Source: Rhodanobacter_A agri (GTDB taxonomy: Bacteria > Pseudomonadota > Gammaproteobacteria > Xanthomonadales > Rhodanobacteraceae). Taken from it: a stretch of 64,000 nt of DNA. A program made the position numbers and the translations under genes. The notes beneath the pieces were generated by a model. It ran no database searches, was not told where the DNA came from, and saw nothing but the letters and a program-made list of their open reading frames with translations. The stretch spans positions 124,001 through 188,000 of the forward strand of contig NZ_JADIKL010000006.1 of NCBI RefSeq assembly GCF_044904705.1. The letters are read 5' to 3'. Every line of letters begins with the position of its first letter. Positions within the stretch are counted from its first letter, which is position 1. Of the stretch, positions 33,621-43,825 are shown one piece after another.

Positions 33621-34271
33621 TTACGGCGCCGCGCCGCTGAATTTTTCGACCGTGGCGCCCTTCACCGTGCCGATCTGCGCGCTGTCGCTGACTTTCAGGA
33701 TCACCGGCCGGCGGAAATCCAGCGTGCCTTGCACGACCGCATGCGGGCCGATCACGATCACCGGCGTGTGGCTGTTGCCGAAGTGGATCCCTTGGTGATC
33801 CGGCCGGTCGACCAGGATGCCGCCCGCGACATGCGAACCCGCGCCCACCGTAATGTCGCCGGCCACGGTTTCGATGCCGCCAGCCACCTGCGCGTCTTCC
33901 AGGGTGATGGATTCGCTGACGTTGGACAGATGGCCCTGTACCCGTGCGCCCTGCGCCAGGTGGATGCTGCCGCTGACGCTGTCGACACTGCCGGCGACGC
34001 CGGCGCCCATGCCGACCCGGATGTCGCCGCTGACCGTGCCGAGTTCGCGGGCCTGGGCCTGGCGCCCGAGTGTCACCGAACCGCTGACGGTGCTGGCTTT
34101 CCCGACCGTTGCGCGGTCGCCGACATCCACATCGCCGCTGACCGTGCTGAGATTGCCGGCTTGCTGGCCGGCCGCGACGTGGATGTCGTCACTGATGTTG
34201 TCGATATCGTGGCTGGCGGCGATGGCGGCCAGCGGAACGAAAAGCGCAAGGGCGAGCAGGGCACGGCGCAT
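33621..34271 (-). CDS. Exported beta-solenoid protein with repeated VSGD-type motifs
   Basis: 216 residues with signal peptide (LLALALFVPLAAIAAS). The mature protein is a run of about 18-residue units: NLSTVSGDVDVGDRATVG, STVSGSVTLGRQAQARE, GTVSGDIRVGMGAGVAG, DSVSGSIHLAQGARVQG, NVSESITLEDAQVAGG, TVAGDITVGAGSHVAGG. Each pairs a short beta strand with a turn, as in bactofilin or adhesin-type solenoids. GGAG lies eight bases before the ATG. It could be a small periplasmic scaffold; no enzyme motif is present. Confidence 0.78.
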   Translation of the reverse strand: MRRALLALALFVPLAAIAASHDIDNISDDIHVAAGQQAGNLSTVSGDVDVGDRATVGKASTVSGSVTLGRQAQARELGTVSGDIRVGMGAGVAGSVDSVSGSIHLAQGARVQGHLSNVSESITLEDAQVAGGIETVAGDITVGAGSHVAGGILVDRPDHQGIHFGNSHTPVIVIGPHAVVQGTLDFRRPVILKVSDSAQIGTVKGATVEKFSGAAP

Positions 34272-34423
34272 GGAAATCTCTCCGGTCGATGGAAGGTTCC
34301 TGCGTAGGATGCCGCTGCCGCGAAACGGGTTTGAGATGACCTTCGGCAGGGTGTCTGGCGATCGAGTCCGAAGCTGTGGGCGTCGTCGTATCGAATCGCT
34401 GCGTGCTCGGGCACGCGGCGGGC

Positions 34424-34756
34424 TCAGCCGCCCGCCGGGCGTTCCACCCGACGCAGGAACACCGCCATCTCCTTCTCCGCCTGCTTGTCGCCGCGCTCCT
34501 GCGCCACTGCGATGCCTTGCCGCCAGGCCTCGGCGGCGCCTGTGGGGTCATCGGTGGCGAGGCGGGCCTTGCCGAGCAGCTTCCATGCCGCGGAATAGCG
34601 CGGGTCGAAGCGCAGTGCTTGCAACAGTTCCCCGATGGCGTTGGCTGCATCGCCCGTTTCCAGCAGCGCATTGCCGAGGGCGTAGCGCAGCAGGGCGCCG
34701 TCGCGCGGACCGTCGCACTGCGCGCGCAGGCTGGCGATCAGCACGTCCTTGCTCAT
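34424..34756 (-). CDS. Small TPR-like protein
   Basis: 110 residues composed of about two and a half TPR-like helical hairpins: ALLRYALGNALLETGDAANAIGELLQALRFDP, AAWKLLGKARLATDDPTGAAEAWRQGIAVAQERG, then DKQAEKEMAVFLRRVE. No signal peptide, so cytosolic. Its ATG overlaps the stop of the ArnT-like transferase (ATGA), so the two are made together; a chaperone or assembly role is possible but not shown. Confidence 0.82.
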   Translation of the reverse strand: MSKDVLIASLRAQCDGPRDGALLRYALGNALLETGDAANAIGELLQALRFDPRYSAAWKLLGKARLATDDPTGAAEAWRQGIAVAQERGDKQAEKEMAVFLRRVERPAGG

Positions 34757-36480
34757 GGCTGCGTGCGTGCCGTGCCACCGTTGATGTCGTAAACCTGCGG
34801 CGGCTGGATCGGCTCGGGCGGCGTGGCGCCACTGCGCAGGTCGGCGAGCGTGGCGGCGGGCCACACCACCAGCCAGGTCGAACGGAACGGCTGCACCAGC
34901 AAGGCGTAGCGCAGGGCTGACGGATCGATCTTGGAGGGGTGCTGCACTACCAGGCCGTCGGGATGCGCCTTGGCGAACGCGGCCAGCTGCTCGTTGTTGT
35001 TCAGCTCTTCGATCGGTCGGGTCAGGCGTCCCTGGAAGTGGAACTGGCCCTCGTAGTTGCCGAGGTAGCCGATCGGGTGCCCGGCCTGTTCCGCCGCACC
35101 CAGCAGCAGCGAAGTAGGGCGCAGCTCATAGCGCGGCCACATGGTGAGGGTGAACAAGGTGTTGAGTGCCAGCGTGCCGATCAGCCCCGCCACCGCCAGC
35201 CGGCGCAGCTCGCCACGTCCGCGCAGCAACAACAACAGGCCCAGCAACAGGAACACCACCGCGAAGTAACGGCTGTACGGTGCACAGGCGTCGGGCCATT
35301 CGCCGTGCAGGTGGTTACCCGCTACCAGGTTGGGCAGCACAAACAACAGCAGCGCGAACGCGAGGCTGCCCACGCCCAGCGGCCAGGTGCCCAGCCAGCC
35401 GGTGTTGGCGAGTCGCGGCCGGCGTTCCCGCAGCAGCGCGATCGCGCCGCACAGCAGCAGCACCGTGCCGGCGAGTTCCGGCAGCAGATAGTAGAGCTGC
35501 TTGCCGCGCACCAGCGAGAACACGAGGAAGGTCGGCAGCACCCAGCACAGTGCGAAACGCAGGCCCGGTTCCAGCGGCCTGCGCAGCGCGGCCAGCGCCA
35601 CCCAGGCACGCGGCCAGCCGACGAACGGGAACAGCAGCAGCGGCAGCATCAGCACGTACCACAGCACCGGGCGCGCATGGCTCTGCAGCGGTTCGGCCGT
35701 CTCCACGCCATGGATCACCCGTGCCGCGGTCTGGCTGAAGAACAGCCGGTGCATGTAGGCCTCGCCGCCGGCGAGGCCCGCGGGCAGCGCCCAGGCCAGC
35801 AGCATCGCCAGGCCAAGCAGCATCGCCAGCAGGCCGCAGCCGTACCACCGCGCGCGATGCGTACGTGCCCAGTCGCTCCACAGCGGACCGAGCAGCCACG
35901 GGAACAGCACATGCAGCAGCATCACCGGCCCCTTGGTGAGCAGGCCGAAGCCGATGCACAGGCCGAACAACCACCAGCGCGGCTGCGCATGGCGCGCGGT
36001 GGACGTGAGGCACAACAGGGCGCCCAGCGCCCATGTCGCCAGCAGTACGTCGTACATCACCTGCAGGCCGAACAGGAAGGCGTAGGACAGCGCCAGCAGG
36101 GTCCACGGTGCCGCCTTGGCCATCCAGGGGCGGGCGGGGAACAGACGCCGCGCCAGCAGCGAGATCAGTACCAGCTCGGCGCCGCCGAAGCCCACCTCCA
36201 GCACGCGTGGCCATACGTCGCCCACGCCGAACACCAGCCAGCCGGCGTGGATCAGCCAGAACAACAGCGGTGCTTTCTCGCTGTAAGGCTGACCGTTGAT
36301 GTAGGGCACCAGCCAGTGGTGCTGATTCCACATCTCCCACGCCACGGCGAGCGTGCGGGTGGAATACAGCGGCATCGGGCCGTGCGCGAAGATCGCCAGC
36401 AGTGCCACCACCGCCCACAGCGGTAGCCACGGCCAGAGTGAGCGCAGGTGTTCGGAGCGGCTGTAGGGGTTCAGGGTCAC
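34753..36480 (-). CDS. ArnT/PMT-type lipid-linked sugar glycosyltransferase
   Basis: 575 residues, polytopic. The first periplasmic loop has PLYSTRTLAVAWEMW and the TM-flanked YINGQPYSEKAPLLFWLIHAGW, the signature of ArnT-like transferases that move a sugar from a polyprenyl phosphate to lipid A, protein or glycan (GT83). About ten hydrophobic helices follow, then a C-terminal periplasmic domain. The start is a GTG at 36480. Co-translated with the TPR gene. The acceptor cannot be predicted. Confidence 0.85.
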   Translation of the reverse strand: MTLNPYSRSEHLRSLWPWLPLWAVVALLAIFAHGPMPLYSTRTLAVAWEMWNQHHWLVPYINGQPYSEKAPLLFWLIHAGWLVFGVGDVWPRVLEVGFGGAELVLISLLARRLFPARPWMAKAAPWTLLALSYAFLFGLQVMYDVLLATWALGALLCLTSTARHAQPRWWLFGLCIGFGLLTKGPVMLLHVLFPWLLGPLWSDWARTHRARWYGCGLLAMLLGLAMLLAWALPAGLAGGEAYMHRLFFSQTAARVIHGVETAEPLQSHARPVLWYVLMLPLLLFPFVGWPRAWVALAALRRPLEPGLRFALCWVLPTFLVFSLVRGKQLYYLLPELAGTVLLLCGAIALLRERRPRLANTGWLGTWPLGVGSLAFALLLFVLPNLVAGNHLHGEWPDACAPYSRYFAVVFLLLGLLLLLRGRGELRRLAVAGLIGTLALNTLFTLTMWPRYELRPTSLLLGAAEQAGHPIGYLGNYEGQFHFQGRLTRPIEELNNNEQLAAFAKAHPDGLVVQHPSKIDPSALRYALLVQPFRSTWLVVWPAATLADLRSGATPPEPIQPPQVYDINGGTARTQP

Positions 36481-36546
36481 GGAGAGACTCGGGCGTGGGT
36501 TGGCGCGATTCTAGCCGCGACCCGCGTCACGGGCCCGCATGCGCGT

Positions 36547-37584
36547 TCAGCTGCGGATGCGCGAGGGGCCCCAATAGCCGATGCGGCGGCGGATTTTCAG
36601 CTTGCGCCACAGGTTCCATGGCTTGGCGCGGCGGTTCCTGCCGCCGCGGGCAACGAAGGTATCGATGGCGTCCAGCACGCGCTCGCTGGAGCGGCCGTCG
36701 CGGTAGGGGTGGATCGCGTCGGCATAGGCGCGGATCGCAGCCATCAGTTCCGGCGGTCGGCTCAGTGCGCGTTCGATCGCCGGCTCGAAATCCTTGGCGT
36801 CGTGGATGTCGATCAGCTGCGGGCCGGGGCGGCGGTTGTTGAACGTCACCACCGGTTTGCCGGTGAGCAGGAACTCGTTGAGCGCGGAGCTGGTGTCCGA
36901 GCACATCATGTCGACCTGGCCGAACAACTCCAGGATGTTGTCGTTCTCGGCGAAACTGAGGTACGCGTTCTGCAGCGCCTTGAACTTCGCCACCGTCTCT
37001 GGGTTCATCTTCGGGTGAAAGCTGACGATCCAGCGCCAGCGGCCATCGCGCGACAGCCGCTTCACTTCCTCGTACAGGGTTTCGGCGGCGCTCCACGAGG
37101 GCGAAAAGGTGGAGTGGTAGAGGATCACCGGCGGCGTGCGCACCGGCGGGATGGTGCCGCCGAGTTCGCGCATGAAAGGGTCGATCTTGGGGAAGCCGGT
37201 CTCGATCACGCTGAAGTGACCCAGCTTGTCGGCGATCGCCTGGAACTGCGCGGTGTCGCGCGGGCCGGTGGTGCAGTACAGGTCGAAGAAGCCACGCACG
37301 TAGATGTGCCGGGGCTTGCCGGCGTCGAAGCCGTGAAAGGTCTCCACCTTCACGCCGGGGAAGAAGTGCGGCACCGCGTTGGACGAGGTGATCACGGCGA
37401 GGGGCTTCCACGCACGCACCTCTTGCACCGTCAGCAGGCGTTCGTCCGGGTGCAGGTCCTCTGCGCCGGGGCCGTCGAAGAACCATGCCGCCTCGTCGCC
37501 GCGCGCGCGGATCGCCGCCTGGATCGGCCGCAGGATGGCGAGCGCATAGCGCTCGGAGCCGTAGAGGAGGTAGTGCTTGGGCAT
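36547..37584 (-). CDS. CDP-glycerol glycerophosphotransferase-like protein
   Basis: 345 residues resembling the C-terminal catalytic part of PF04464 (TagB/TagF-type). Supporting segments are VPHFFPGVKVETFHG (Gly/His at the base of the first domain), ILYHSTFSPSWSAAETLYEEV, IVSFHPKMNPET and MCSDTSSALNEFLLTGKPVVTFNN, the SDxSSxxxEF motif that is the best family marker. In Gram-negatives such proteins often modify capsule or lipopolysaccharide. Stands alone on the minus strand between a transferase and a REPIN-like doublet. Confidence 0.75.
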   Translation of the reverse strand: MPKHYLLYGSERYALAILRPIQAAIRARGDEAAWFFDGPGAEDLHPDERLLTVQEVRAWKPLAVITSSNAVPHFFPGVKVETFHGFDAGKPRHIYVRGFFDLYCTTGPRDTAQFQAIADKLGHFSVIETGFPKIDPFMRELGGTIPPVRTPPVILYHSTFSPSWSAAETLYEEVKRLSRDGRWRWIVSFHPKMNPETVAKFKALQNAYLSFAENDNILELFGQVDMMCSDTSSALNEFLLTGKPVVTFNNRRPGPQLIDIHDAKDFEPAIERALSRPPELMAAIRAYADAIHPYRDGRSSERVLDAIDTFVARGGRNRRAKPWNLWRKLKIRRRIGYWGPSRIRS

Positions 37585-37626
37585 GGGGCTGGGTTGTTCA
37601 GAAGAGGCGAGTAGCTTAGCTGTTCT

Positions 37627-37760
37627 CCCTCTCCCCTCCGGGGAGAGGGCCGGGGTGAGGGGGGGGTCTTGCCAAGATTCTGCACCGGGCGAGGCATGCT
37701 TTGACGGACGCGGCGGTAAGCCCCGGCCCTCATTTCAATCCTCTCCCCAGAGGGGAGAGG
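37627..37760. repeat. REPIN-like inverted doublet, copy 2
   Basis: First arm at 37627-37675: CCCTCTCCCCTCCGGGGAGAGGG followed by CCGGGGTGAGG and CTTGCCAA. Second arm, inverted, at 37721-37760: CCCCGGCCCTCATTTC then CCTCTCCCC and GGGGAGAGG. Both arms match the doublet at 25174-25318, including the CTTGCCAA tail of the first arm. Lies between the CDP-glycerol-like gene and the WaaE-like gene. Confidence 0.75.
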
Positions 37761-37814
37761 AGGCGAACGTGCCGTGCGGGTCCGCAGCTTCGAACTGCGC
37801 CGTCGCGTGGGGCA

Positions 37815-38630
37815 TCAATGCTCGATGCGGTGTTTGTTCAATGCGTCGGTCGCCTCGGCGACCGACGCGGGGTTGTGCAGCATCTCGTAGTAGCGCATGC
37901 GCTTGTACAGCGCGTAGCTGGCCGCGGTCTGCGCGATCAGGAAGCCGCGCCAGCCATCGAGGCAGGCCAGCCGGAACACGTAGTCCTTGAGGAAGGCCAG
38001 CAGGTACACGAACGGCGCCTGCCACATCCGCGCGGGCTTGCCCTTGTCCAGCCAGTCGCGGCATTTCAGCTCGGCATAGCGCAGCACTTTGAGCTGCTTG
38101 TGCACCAGGGTGGGATTGTTGGCGTGGTCGAACGGTGCGTCGAAGGTGGGCGCGCTGCCTTCGAAGCGCAGCGACTCATGCACCCGCGCGTCGCTCCAGC
38201 GGGCACGATCGCGGTGGTACAGCCGGGCCAGCTTCTCGCCCACATTGGGCCGGTACCAGCGCATCGGCCGGCCCATGTAGATGGTGCGACGGCGCAGCCA
38301 TGCGGCGGGGGCATCGCCGGCCATCAGTGCCGGCAGCTTGCGTTCCAGTTCGGCGGCGAGCTCCGGCGACAGCGATTCGTCGGCGTCCAGCACCAGGATC
38401 CAGTCGTGGCTGCATAACGTGGTGGCGAAGTTGCGCTGGGGGCCGAAGCCCAGCCAGTCCTGCCGCACCACGCGTGCGCCATGGGCCTGCGCGATCGTCA
38501 CGGTGTCGTCGTCGCTGCCCGAGTCCACCACCAGCTTTTCAGCCGCGAACGGCACGCTGTCCAGGCAGCGCGCGATGCAGGCCGCCTCGTTGCGGGTGAT
38601 GACGGCTAGGGTGATCGGCAGGGTCGGCAT
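37815..38630 (-). CDS. Family 2 glycosyltransferase, WaaE/KdtX-like
   Basis: 271 residues, GT-A fold. TLAVITRNEAACIARCLDSV, VVDSGSDDDTVTIA and the DxD in LVLDADESLS are intact. ARVHESLRFEG and the C-terminal YAELKCRDWLDKGKPARMW to FLKDYVFRLACLDGWRGFLIA segment are typical of WaaE-type lipopolysaccharide-core beta-glucosyltransferases. Cytosolic face of the membrane. A 231-base divergent region separates it from the ligase-like gene. Confidence 0.86.
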   Translation of the reverse strand: MPTLPITLAVITRNEAACIARCLDSVPFAAEKLVVDSGSDDDTVTIAQAHGARVVRQDWLGFGPQRNFATTLCSHDWILVLDADESLSPELAAELERKLPALMAGDAPAAWLRRRTIYMGRPMRWYRPNVGEKLARLYHRDRARWSDARVHESLRFEGSAPTFDAPFDHANNPTLVHKQLKVLRYAELKCRDWLDKGKPARMWQAPFVYLLAFLKDYVFRLACLDGWRGFLIAQTAASYALYKRMRYYEMLHNPASVAEATDALNKHRIEH

Positions 38631-38861
38631 GGCGGCATTCTAGCGGTCGGCGCCATATCGCCTCGATGTGACCGCCTTGACGTTTCCTGTGCGCCGGTGC
38701 CGGCCGGTGGGCTGGGTTTCAGGCGGCGGCGGGCATGATGCAGCCATCACCACGTTCCGTACGCATGCGCCGGCGTATTGTTTTGCTGGAAGTGCCGTTG
38801 GTTATGCTGCGCGCCTTACAGGGGAGTGTGGCGTCTATCGCCCGCCGTATACGAAGGTTCC

Positions 38862-40127
38862 ATGGGTCACGAGAAACATGACATCCCGCTGATGCAAGGC
38901 ATGCCAGTCGCCGCGCGGCCCGTTGCCGAAGCCAACGCCGCGCCGGTGTTCTTCCGGCGTCGCGGATTCTGGCAGGGCGTGCTGGGCGCGGGCCTGGTGT
39001 GGATGATGCTCGGGCTCGTAGCGATGCCTTCGGGCGTGTCGTTCAACCCGGGCAAGCTGTACCAGGGCAGCCTGATCGTGCTGTTGTACCTGCCGGCCTG
39101 GTGCCTTGCGTTGACGCCGCGGGCGGCACCCTGGAGGGCGTTGCTGTCGTTGCCGGCGTTCCGGCTTTTCCTGCTGCTGCTCGGCTGGGCCGCGCTGTCC
39201 CTGCTGTGGGCGCACTCGCGGCATCTGGGTGACGAGCTCAGCCGCCTGCTGAGCGTGCTGGCCTTCGTGCTGGCCTGGCCGATCTGGCTGGGCGACGACG
39301 AACGGCGCGGCCAGCGCCTGCTGCTGCTGGCGGGCCTGGGGGTCGCGCTGTTCGCGGGGTTCTACTGCGTGCAGTACTTGTCGCAGCCGCCGACGGATGG
39401 CCGCATCGTGGGCATCGGCGTGATCGCGACGGCGAACTACGCCGCGGCGACGATGGGGGCGGTATGCCTGTGGCTGAGCCTGTTGCCGGTCGCCGACCGG
39501 CGCATCTCGCTGCTGCGCTGGCTGGCCGTGCCGGTGCTGCTGGCCTTCATCGCGCTGACCGGGTCGCGCAGCGTGTGGCTGGCGCTGGCGCTGTGCGCGG
39601 TGCTCGCCCCGTTGTGGCATGCGGCGCGTGCGGCGCGCTGGCTGGCCGGCGCGGCTGTGGTCCTGGTGCTGATCAGCAGCATCTGGCCGCTGCCGATGCT
39701 GGTGGAACGCGGCACGTCGTTGCGGCCCGAGTTGTTCGCGCAGTCCGTGCACCTGATCGCGCGGCACCCGTGGCTGGGCCTGGGCCAGGACGCCCCATTC
39801 ACGCTGACGGTGGCCGGGGTCGATTACACGCATAGCCACAACGTGCTGACCCAGACCATGATCGAACTCGGCCTGCCCGGCCTGCTGCTGCTGGTCGCGC
39901 TGTGGCTGATGACGGCCTGGCTGGGCTGGCGGCACCGGCGCCGGCTGACCGGCCGGCTGGTACTGGCGCTGTGGCTGTATGCCAGCGTGGTGCTGCAGTT
40001 CGACATGCCACAACTGCTGGACAGCCCGCGTCCCGGCTGGCTGCTGGTCTGGCTGCCGCTGGCGCTGGCGTTGTGGCTGGAACTCGACACGCATCGACGT
40101 ACGGCTGCCGTTGCTCGCTTACACTAG
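38862..40127 (+). CDS. O-antigen ligase family membrane protein (Wzy/WaaL-like)
   Basis: 421 residues with about ten to twelve hydrophobic helices. The Wzy_C signature is in the periplasmic loop: HPWLGLGQDAPFTL then DYTHSHNVLTQTMIELGLPGLLLLVALW, with the conserved His. Such enzymes transfer lipid-linked glycan to lipid A core or protein, or polymerise it. ATG at 38862 has AAGG four bases upstream. It starts a plus-strand run with UDP-xylose synthase and two glycosyltransferases. Confidence 0.85.
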   Translation: MGHEKHDIPLMQGMPVAARPVAEANAAPVFFRRRGFWQGVLGAGLVWMMLGLVAMPSGVSFNPGKLYQGSLIVLLYLPAWCLALTPRAAPWRALLSLPAFRLFLLLLGWAALSLLWAHSRHLGDELSRLLSVLAFVLAWPIWLGDDERRGQRLLLLAGLGVALFAGFYCVQYLSQPPTDGRIVGIGVIATANYAAATMGAVCLWLSLLPVADRRISLLRWLAVPVLLAFIALTGSRSVWLALALCAVLAPLWHAARAARWLAGAAVVLVLISSIWPLPMLVERGTSLRPELFAQSVHLIARHPWLGLGQDAPFTLTVAGVDYTHSHNVLTQTMIELGLPGLLLLVALWLMTAWLGWRHRRRLTGRLVLALWLYASVVLQFDMPQLLDSPRPGWLLVWLPLALALWLELDTHRRTAAVARLH

Positions 40128-40155
40128 GCGCTTCGCGTTCCGGAACGACCCAACG

Positions 40156-41094
<939 letters not shown>

Positions 41095-41095
41095 G

Positions 41096-42010
41096 GTGGA
41101 CGCCGCGCCCGCGTTCTCGGTCGTCGTCACCAACTACAACTACCGCGATTTCGTCGCCGAGGCGGTGGACGGCGCGCTGGCGCAGACCCGCGCGCCGCTG
41201 GAGGTGATCGTGGTGGACGACGGTTCCACCGACGGTTCGCCCGACTACCTGCGGGAACGCTATGGCCACGACGCGCGGGTGAAACTGCTGTACGGCGAGA
41301 ACGGCGGCCAGCTCGCCGCGTTCCAGCGCGGCCTCGCCGCCGCCACCGGCGACGTGGTGTGTTTTCTCGACGCCGACGATCGCTGGGGGCCGGATTATCT
41401 GCGCCAGGTCGGCGAACTGTTCGCCGCACGCAAGGACATCGACTTCGTGTTCTCCAATGTGCGACTGGTGGGCAACGAGTCGGGCATGCAGGGCTACGCG
41501 AAGGAAGCCATGGATCTCGGCTACACCGTGCTCGGGACCTGGGTGCGCGCGCGCTGGTACGGGGCGCCCACTTCGGCGCTGGCATTGCGGCGCAAACTGG
41601 CCGAACGCGTACTCGACCTGCCGCCGGAGTTCACCGCGAACTGGCGCATCAGCGCCGACAACTGCCTGGTGTTCGGCGCCAGCGTGCTGGGCGCGCGCAA
41701 GTACTACCTGCCCACCGGCAACGTGGACTACCGCATCCACGGCCGCAACGGCTGGTGGCACGAGCAGGCGCGCATGCGCGAGTTCGCGCCGCAGTTCCGC
41801 TCACGCTGCCTGATCAACCATTACGCCGCGCGCATGCACCTCGATGTCCACACGCTGGACCTGGCCAAGGCCGAGTTCAAATCGCGCGAACGCTGCGACT
41901 GGGAAGAAGCGCAAATCTACGCAGGCATCGCCCTGCACGGCCGGGTGTCGTGGTGGAAGCGTTTCGAGCGCGCGTTGGCGATACTGCTGCGCGGCCTGCG
42001 CGGACGTTGA
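41096..42010 (+). CDS. Family 2 glycosyltransferase
   Basis: 304 residues. A GTG start at 41096 is chosen because a perfect GGAGG lies six bases upstream, inside the end of the UDP-xylose synthase gene, and the frame's only upstream ATG is deep in that gene. GT-A motifs: FSVVVTNYNYRDFVAEAVDGAL, VVDDGSTDGS and the DxD in CFLDADDRWGPDYL. The C-terminal half includes YRIHGRNGWWHEQ and is less conserved. Cytosolic; sugar and acceptor unknown. Confidence 0.88.
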   Translation: MDAAPAFSVVVTNYNYRDFVAEAVDGALAQTRAPLEVIVVDDGSTDGSPDYLRERYGHDARVKLLYGENGGQLAAFQRGLAAATGDVVCFLDADDRWGPDYLRQVGELFAARKDIDFVFSNVRLVGNESGMQGYAKEAMDLGYTVLGTWVRARWYGAPTSALALRRKLAERVLDLPPEFTANWRISADNCLVFGASVLGARKYYLPTGNVDYRIHGRNGWWHEQARMREFAPQFRSRCLINHYAARMHLDVHTLDLAKAEFKSRERCDWEEAQIYAGIALHGRVSWWKRFERALAILLRGLRGR

Positions 42011-42017
42011 GGCCGGC

Positions 42018-42863
42018 ATGAAGGTCAGCGTCGTCGCGCTCACCTACAACTGGCCCGGAGCGCTGGAGCGCCTGTTGGCCAGCCTCGCCGCGCAGACGCG
42101 CCTGCCCGACGAGGTGATCGTCGCCGACGACGGTTCGGGCGAGGAAACCCGGGCGCTCGTTGCACGCATGGCGCGCGATTTTCCGGTGCCGCTGCGCCAC
42201 GTATGGCACGAGGATCGCGGCTTCCGTGCCGCGCGCGCGCGCAACCGCGGCATCGCCGCCAGCCGCGGCGACTACGTGATCCTGCTCGACGGCGACATGC
42301 TGCTGCATCCGCGTTTCGTCGCCGATCATCTGATGCTGGCCGAACGCGGCTATTTCCTGCAGGGCGGGCGGATCAAGGCCACGCGCGAGGAAAGCACCCG
42401 GCTGCTCGCCGGCGCGCGCCCGGTGTTCGCGCCATGGTCGCGCGCCGACTTCCACGAGTTCGACGGCACCAAGCGCCTCTACGCGTTCCGCCAGCCGCAG
42501 CTGGCGCGCTGGAAATCGCGCTCGCGCAACGGCGGCCGCGTGATGAGTTGCAACATGAGCTTCTGGCGCGACGACTTGCTGCGTGTCAACGGCTTCGACG
42601 AGCGCATGGAAGGCTACGGCGCCGAGGATCGGGAACTGGTGGCGCGACTGGAGAATGCCGGCCTGCGCCGCCGTGCCTTGAAGTGGGCCGCGCTGGCGGT
42701 GCACCTGTGGCACAGCTCGCGTGCCCAGCCTGACGTGGACGACATGAGTCTGCCGAACAATCGCCTGTTCCACGCTACCCGCAGCGAAAGCATCGTGCGT
42801 TGCGAGCACGGCATCGACGGCCATCTCGCGGAATTCGCCGCCCAGCAACGTCTGGATAGCTAA
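42018..42863 (+). CDS. Family 2 glycosyltransferase with galactosyltransferase-like C-terminus
   Basis: 281 residues. KVSVVALTYNWPGALERLLASLAAQT, IVADDGSGEETR, GFRAARARNRGIAASRGDYVILLDGDMLL (DxD), SCNMSFWRDDLLRVNGFDERMEGYGAEDRELVARL. The last block is the Glyco_transf_7C type ending seen in chondroitin-synthase-like and many lipopolysaccharide transferases. TGAGG precedes the ATG by five bases. Four bases of its 3' end overlap the convergent glycosyltransferase. Confidence 0.88.
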   Translation: MKVSVVALTYNWPGALERLLASLAAQTRLPDEVIVADDGSGEETRALVARMARDFPVPLRHVWHEDRGFRAARARNRGIAASRGDYVILLDGDMLLHPRFVADHLMLAERGYFLQGGRIKATREESTRLLAGARPVFAPWSRADFHEFDGTKRLYAFRQPQLARWKSRSRNGGRVMSCNMSFWRDDLLRVNGFDERMEGYGAEDRELVARLENAGLRRRALKWAALAVHLWHSSRAQPDVDDMSLPNNRLFHATRSESIVRCEHGIDGHLAEFAAQQRLDS

Positions 42864-43825
42864 ATGGCAGCGAGCGCCTTGCGCAGCCGCTCCGGAAACG
42901 CGGTGCGCTCGGTCTCGTACCACGCCCGCGCCGACGCACCCAGCGCGACAGCCTCGGCCTCCGGCATCGCCGCGCAGCGTTCGATGGCTTGCGCCATGTC
43001 CTCGGCGCGGAAGCCGTACAGCGTGGCCAAGTCCTGGGTTCCCGTGGCCTGCGCCGGCACCCGCACGCCGCGTTCGGCGGTCACCAGTTCGTTCATCGGT
43101 TCGGCGTCCAGCGTCACCACCACCGCGCCGCAGCTCATCGCCTCGACCAGGTAGTGGCCATAGCCCTCGGTCTGCGAGGGGCACAGATGAAAGCGATGTT
43201 CGTTCTGCAGGCGACGATAGGCCGCATCGTCGAGGTGCTCGCGGATCAGCCGCACGTTGGCGGGCAAGGCATCCAGCTCCACCCGCTTGCGCCGCCAGAT
43301 CACGGTAAGCATGGGCCATTCGGGGTGCGCGGCCCACAGCTTGAGCAAGGCGGCGGTGCCCTTGTTGGCGCTGCGGCCGGGGCCGTGGAAGAAGGCATGC
43401 CGGCGCGGCACCTGCGGATCGAGGCGATCGGGGCTGGTGAAACCGATATGGCGCACCGGCACATCCAGCGCAGCGAACAGGCGCTCGGCGTGGCGGGTCT
43501 TTACCCACACCGCATCGATGCAATCCAGCGCGGCGCGATCCTGCGTGCGGAAATATTCCGGATTGGGCACCAGCACGTTGCGCCGGGCGGCGCGGGCGAA
43601 CTCCGGGCGCACACGTTCCAGCATCAGGTTGACGTCGAACGCGGGCGCACGTCCGGCCAAGCGCGCGCGCGTCAGCCATTCGGCGAAGCGGCCGCGGTGC
43701 GGCAGGCCGGTCGCGCGCACCGTCGCGCCCGCCTCGCCCAGGGCGGCGGCGAGCAAGGCCATGTCGCGGCTCAGTCCTGCGCCGTTGTCGCGCGCCAGCA
43801 GCTGAATGCGCGGCGTCGCCGTCAC
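42860..43825 (-). CDS. GT4-like glycosyltransferase
   Basis: 321 residues with a GT-B layout: an N-terminal domain beginning RIQLLARDNGAGLSRDMALLAAAL, a linker AFFHGPGRSANKGTAALLKLW, and the C-terminal nucleotide-sugar motif HFHLCPSQTEGYGHYLVEAMSCGAVVVT-type EX7E (Glu of EGYGHYLVE). The start is a GTG overlapping the stop of the upstream ArnT-like gene (GTGA), so these two work together. Donor unknown. Confidence 0.83.
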   Translation of the reverse strand: MTATPRIQLLARDNGAGLSRDMALLAAALGEAGATVRATGLPHRGRFAEWLTRARLAGRAPAFDVNLMLERVRPEFARAARRNVLVPNPEYFRTQDRAALDCIDAVWVKTRHAERLFAALDVPVRHIGFTSPDRLDPQVPRRHAFFHGPGRSANKGTAALLKLWAAHPEWPMLTVIWRRKRVELDALPANVRLIREHLDDAAYRRLQNEHRFHLCPSQTEGYGHYLVEAMSCGAVVVTLDAEPMNELVTAERGVRVPAQATGTQDLATLYGFRAEDMAQAIERCAAMPEAEAVALGASARAWYETERTAFPERLRKALAAI

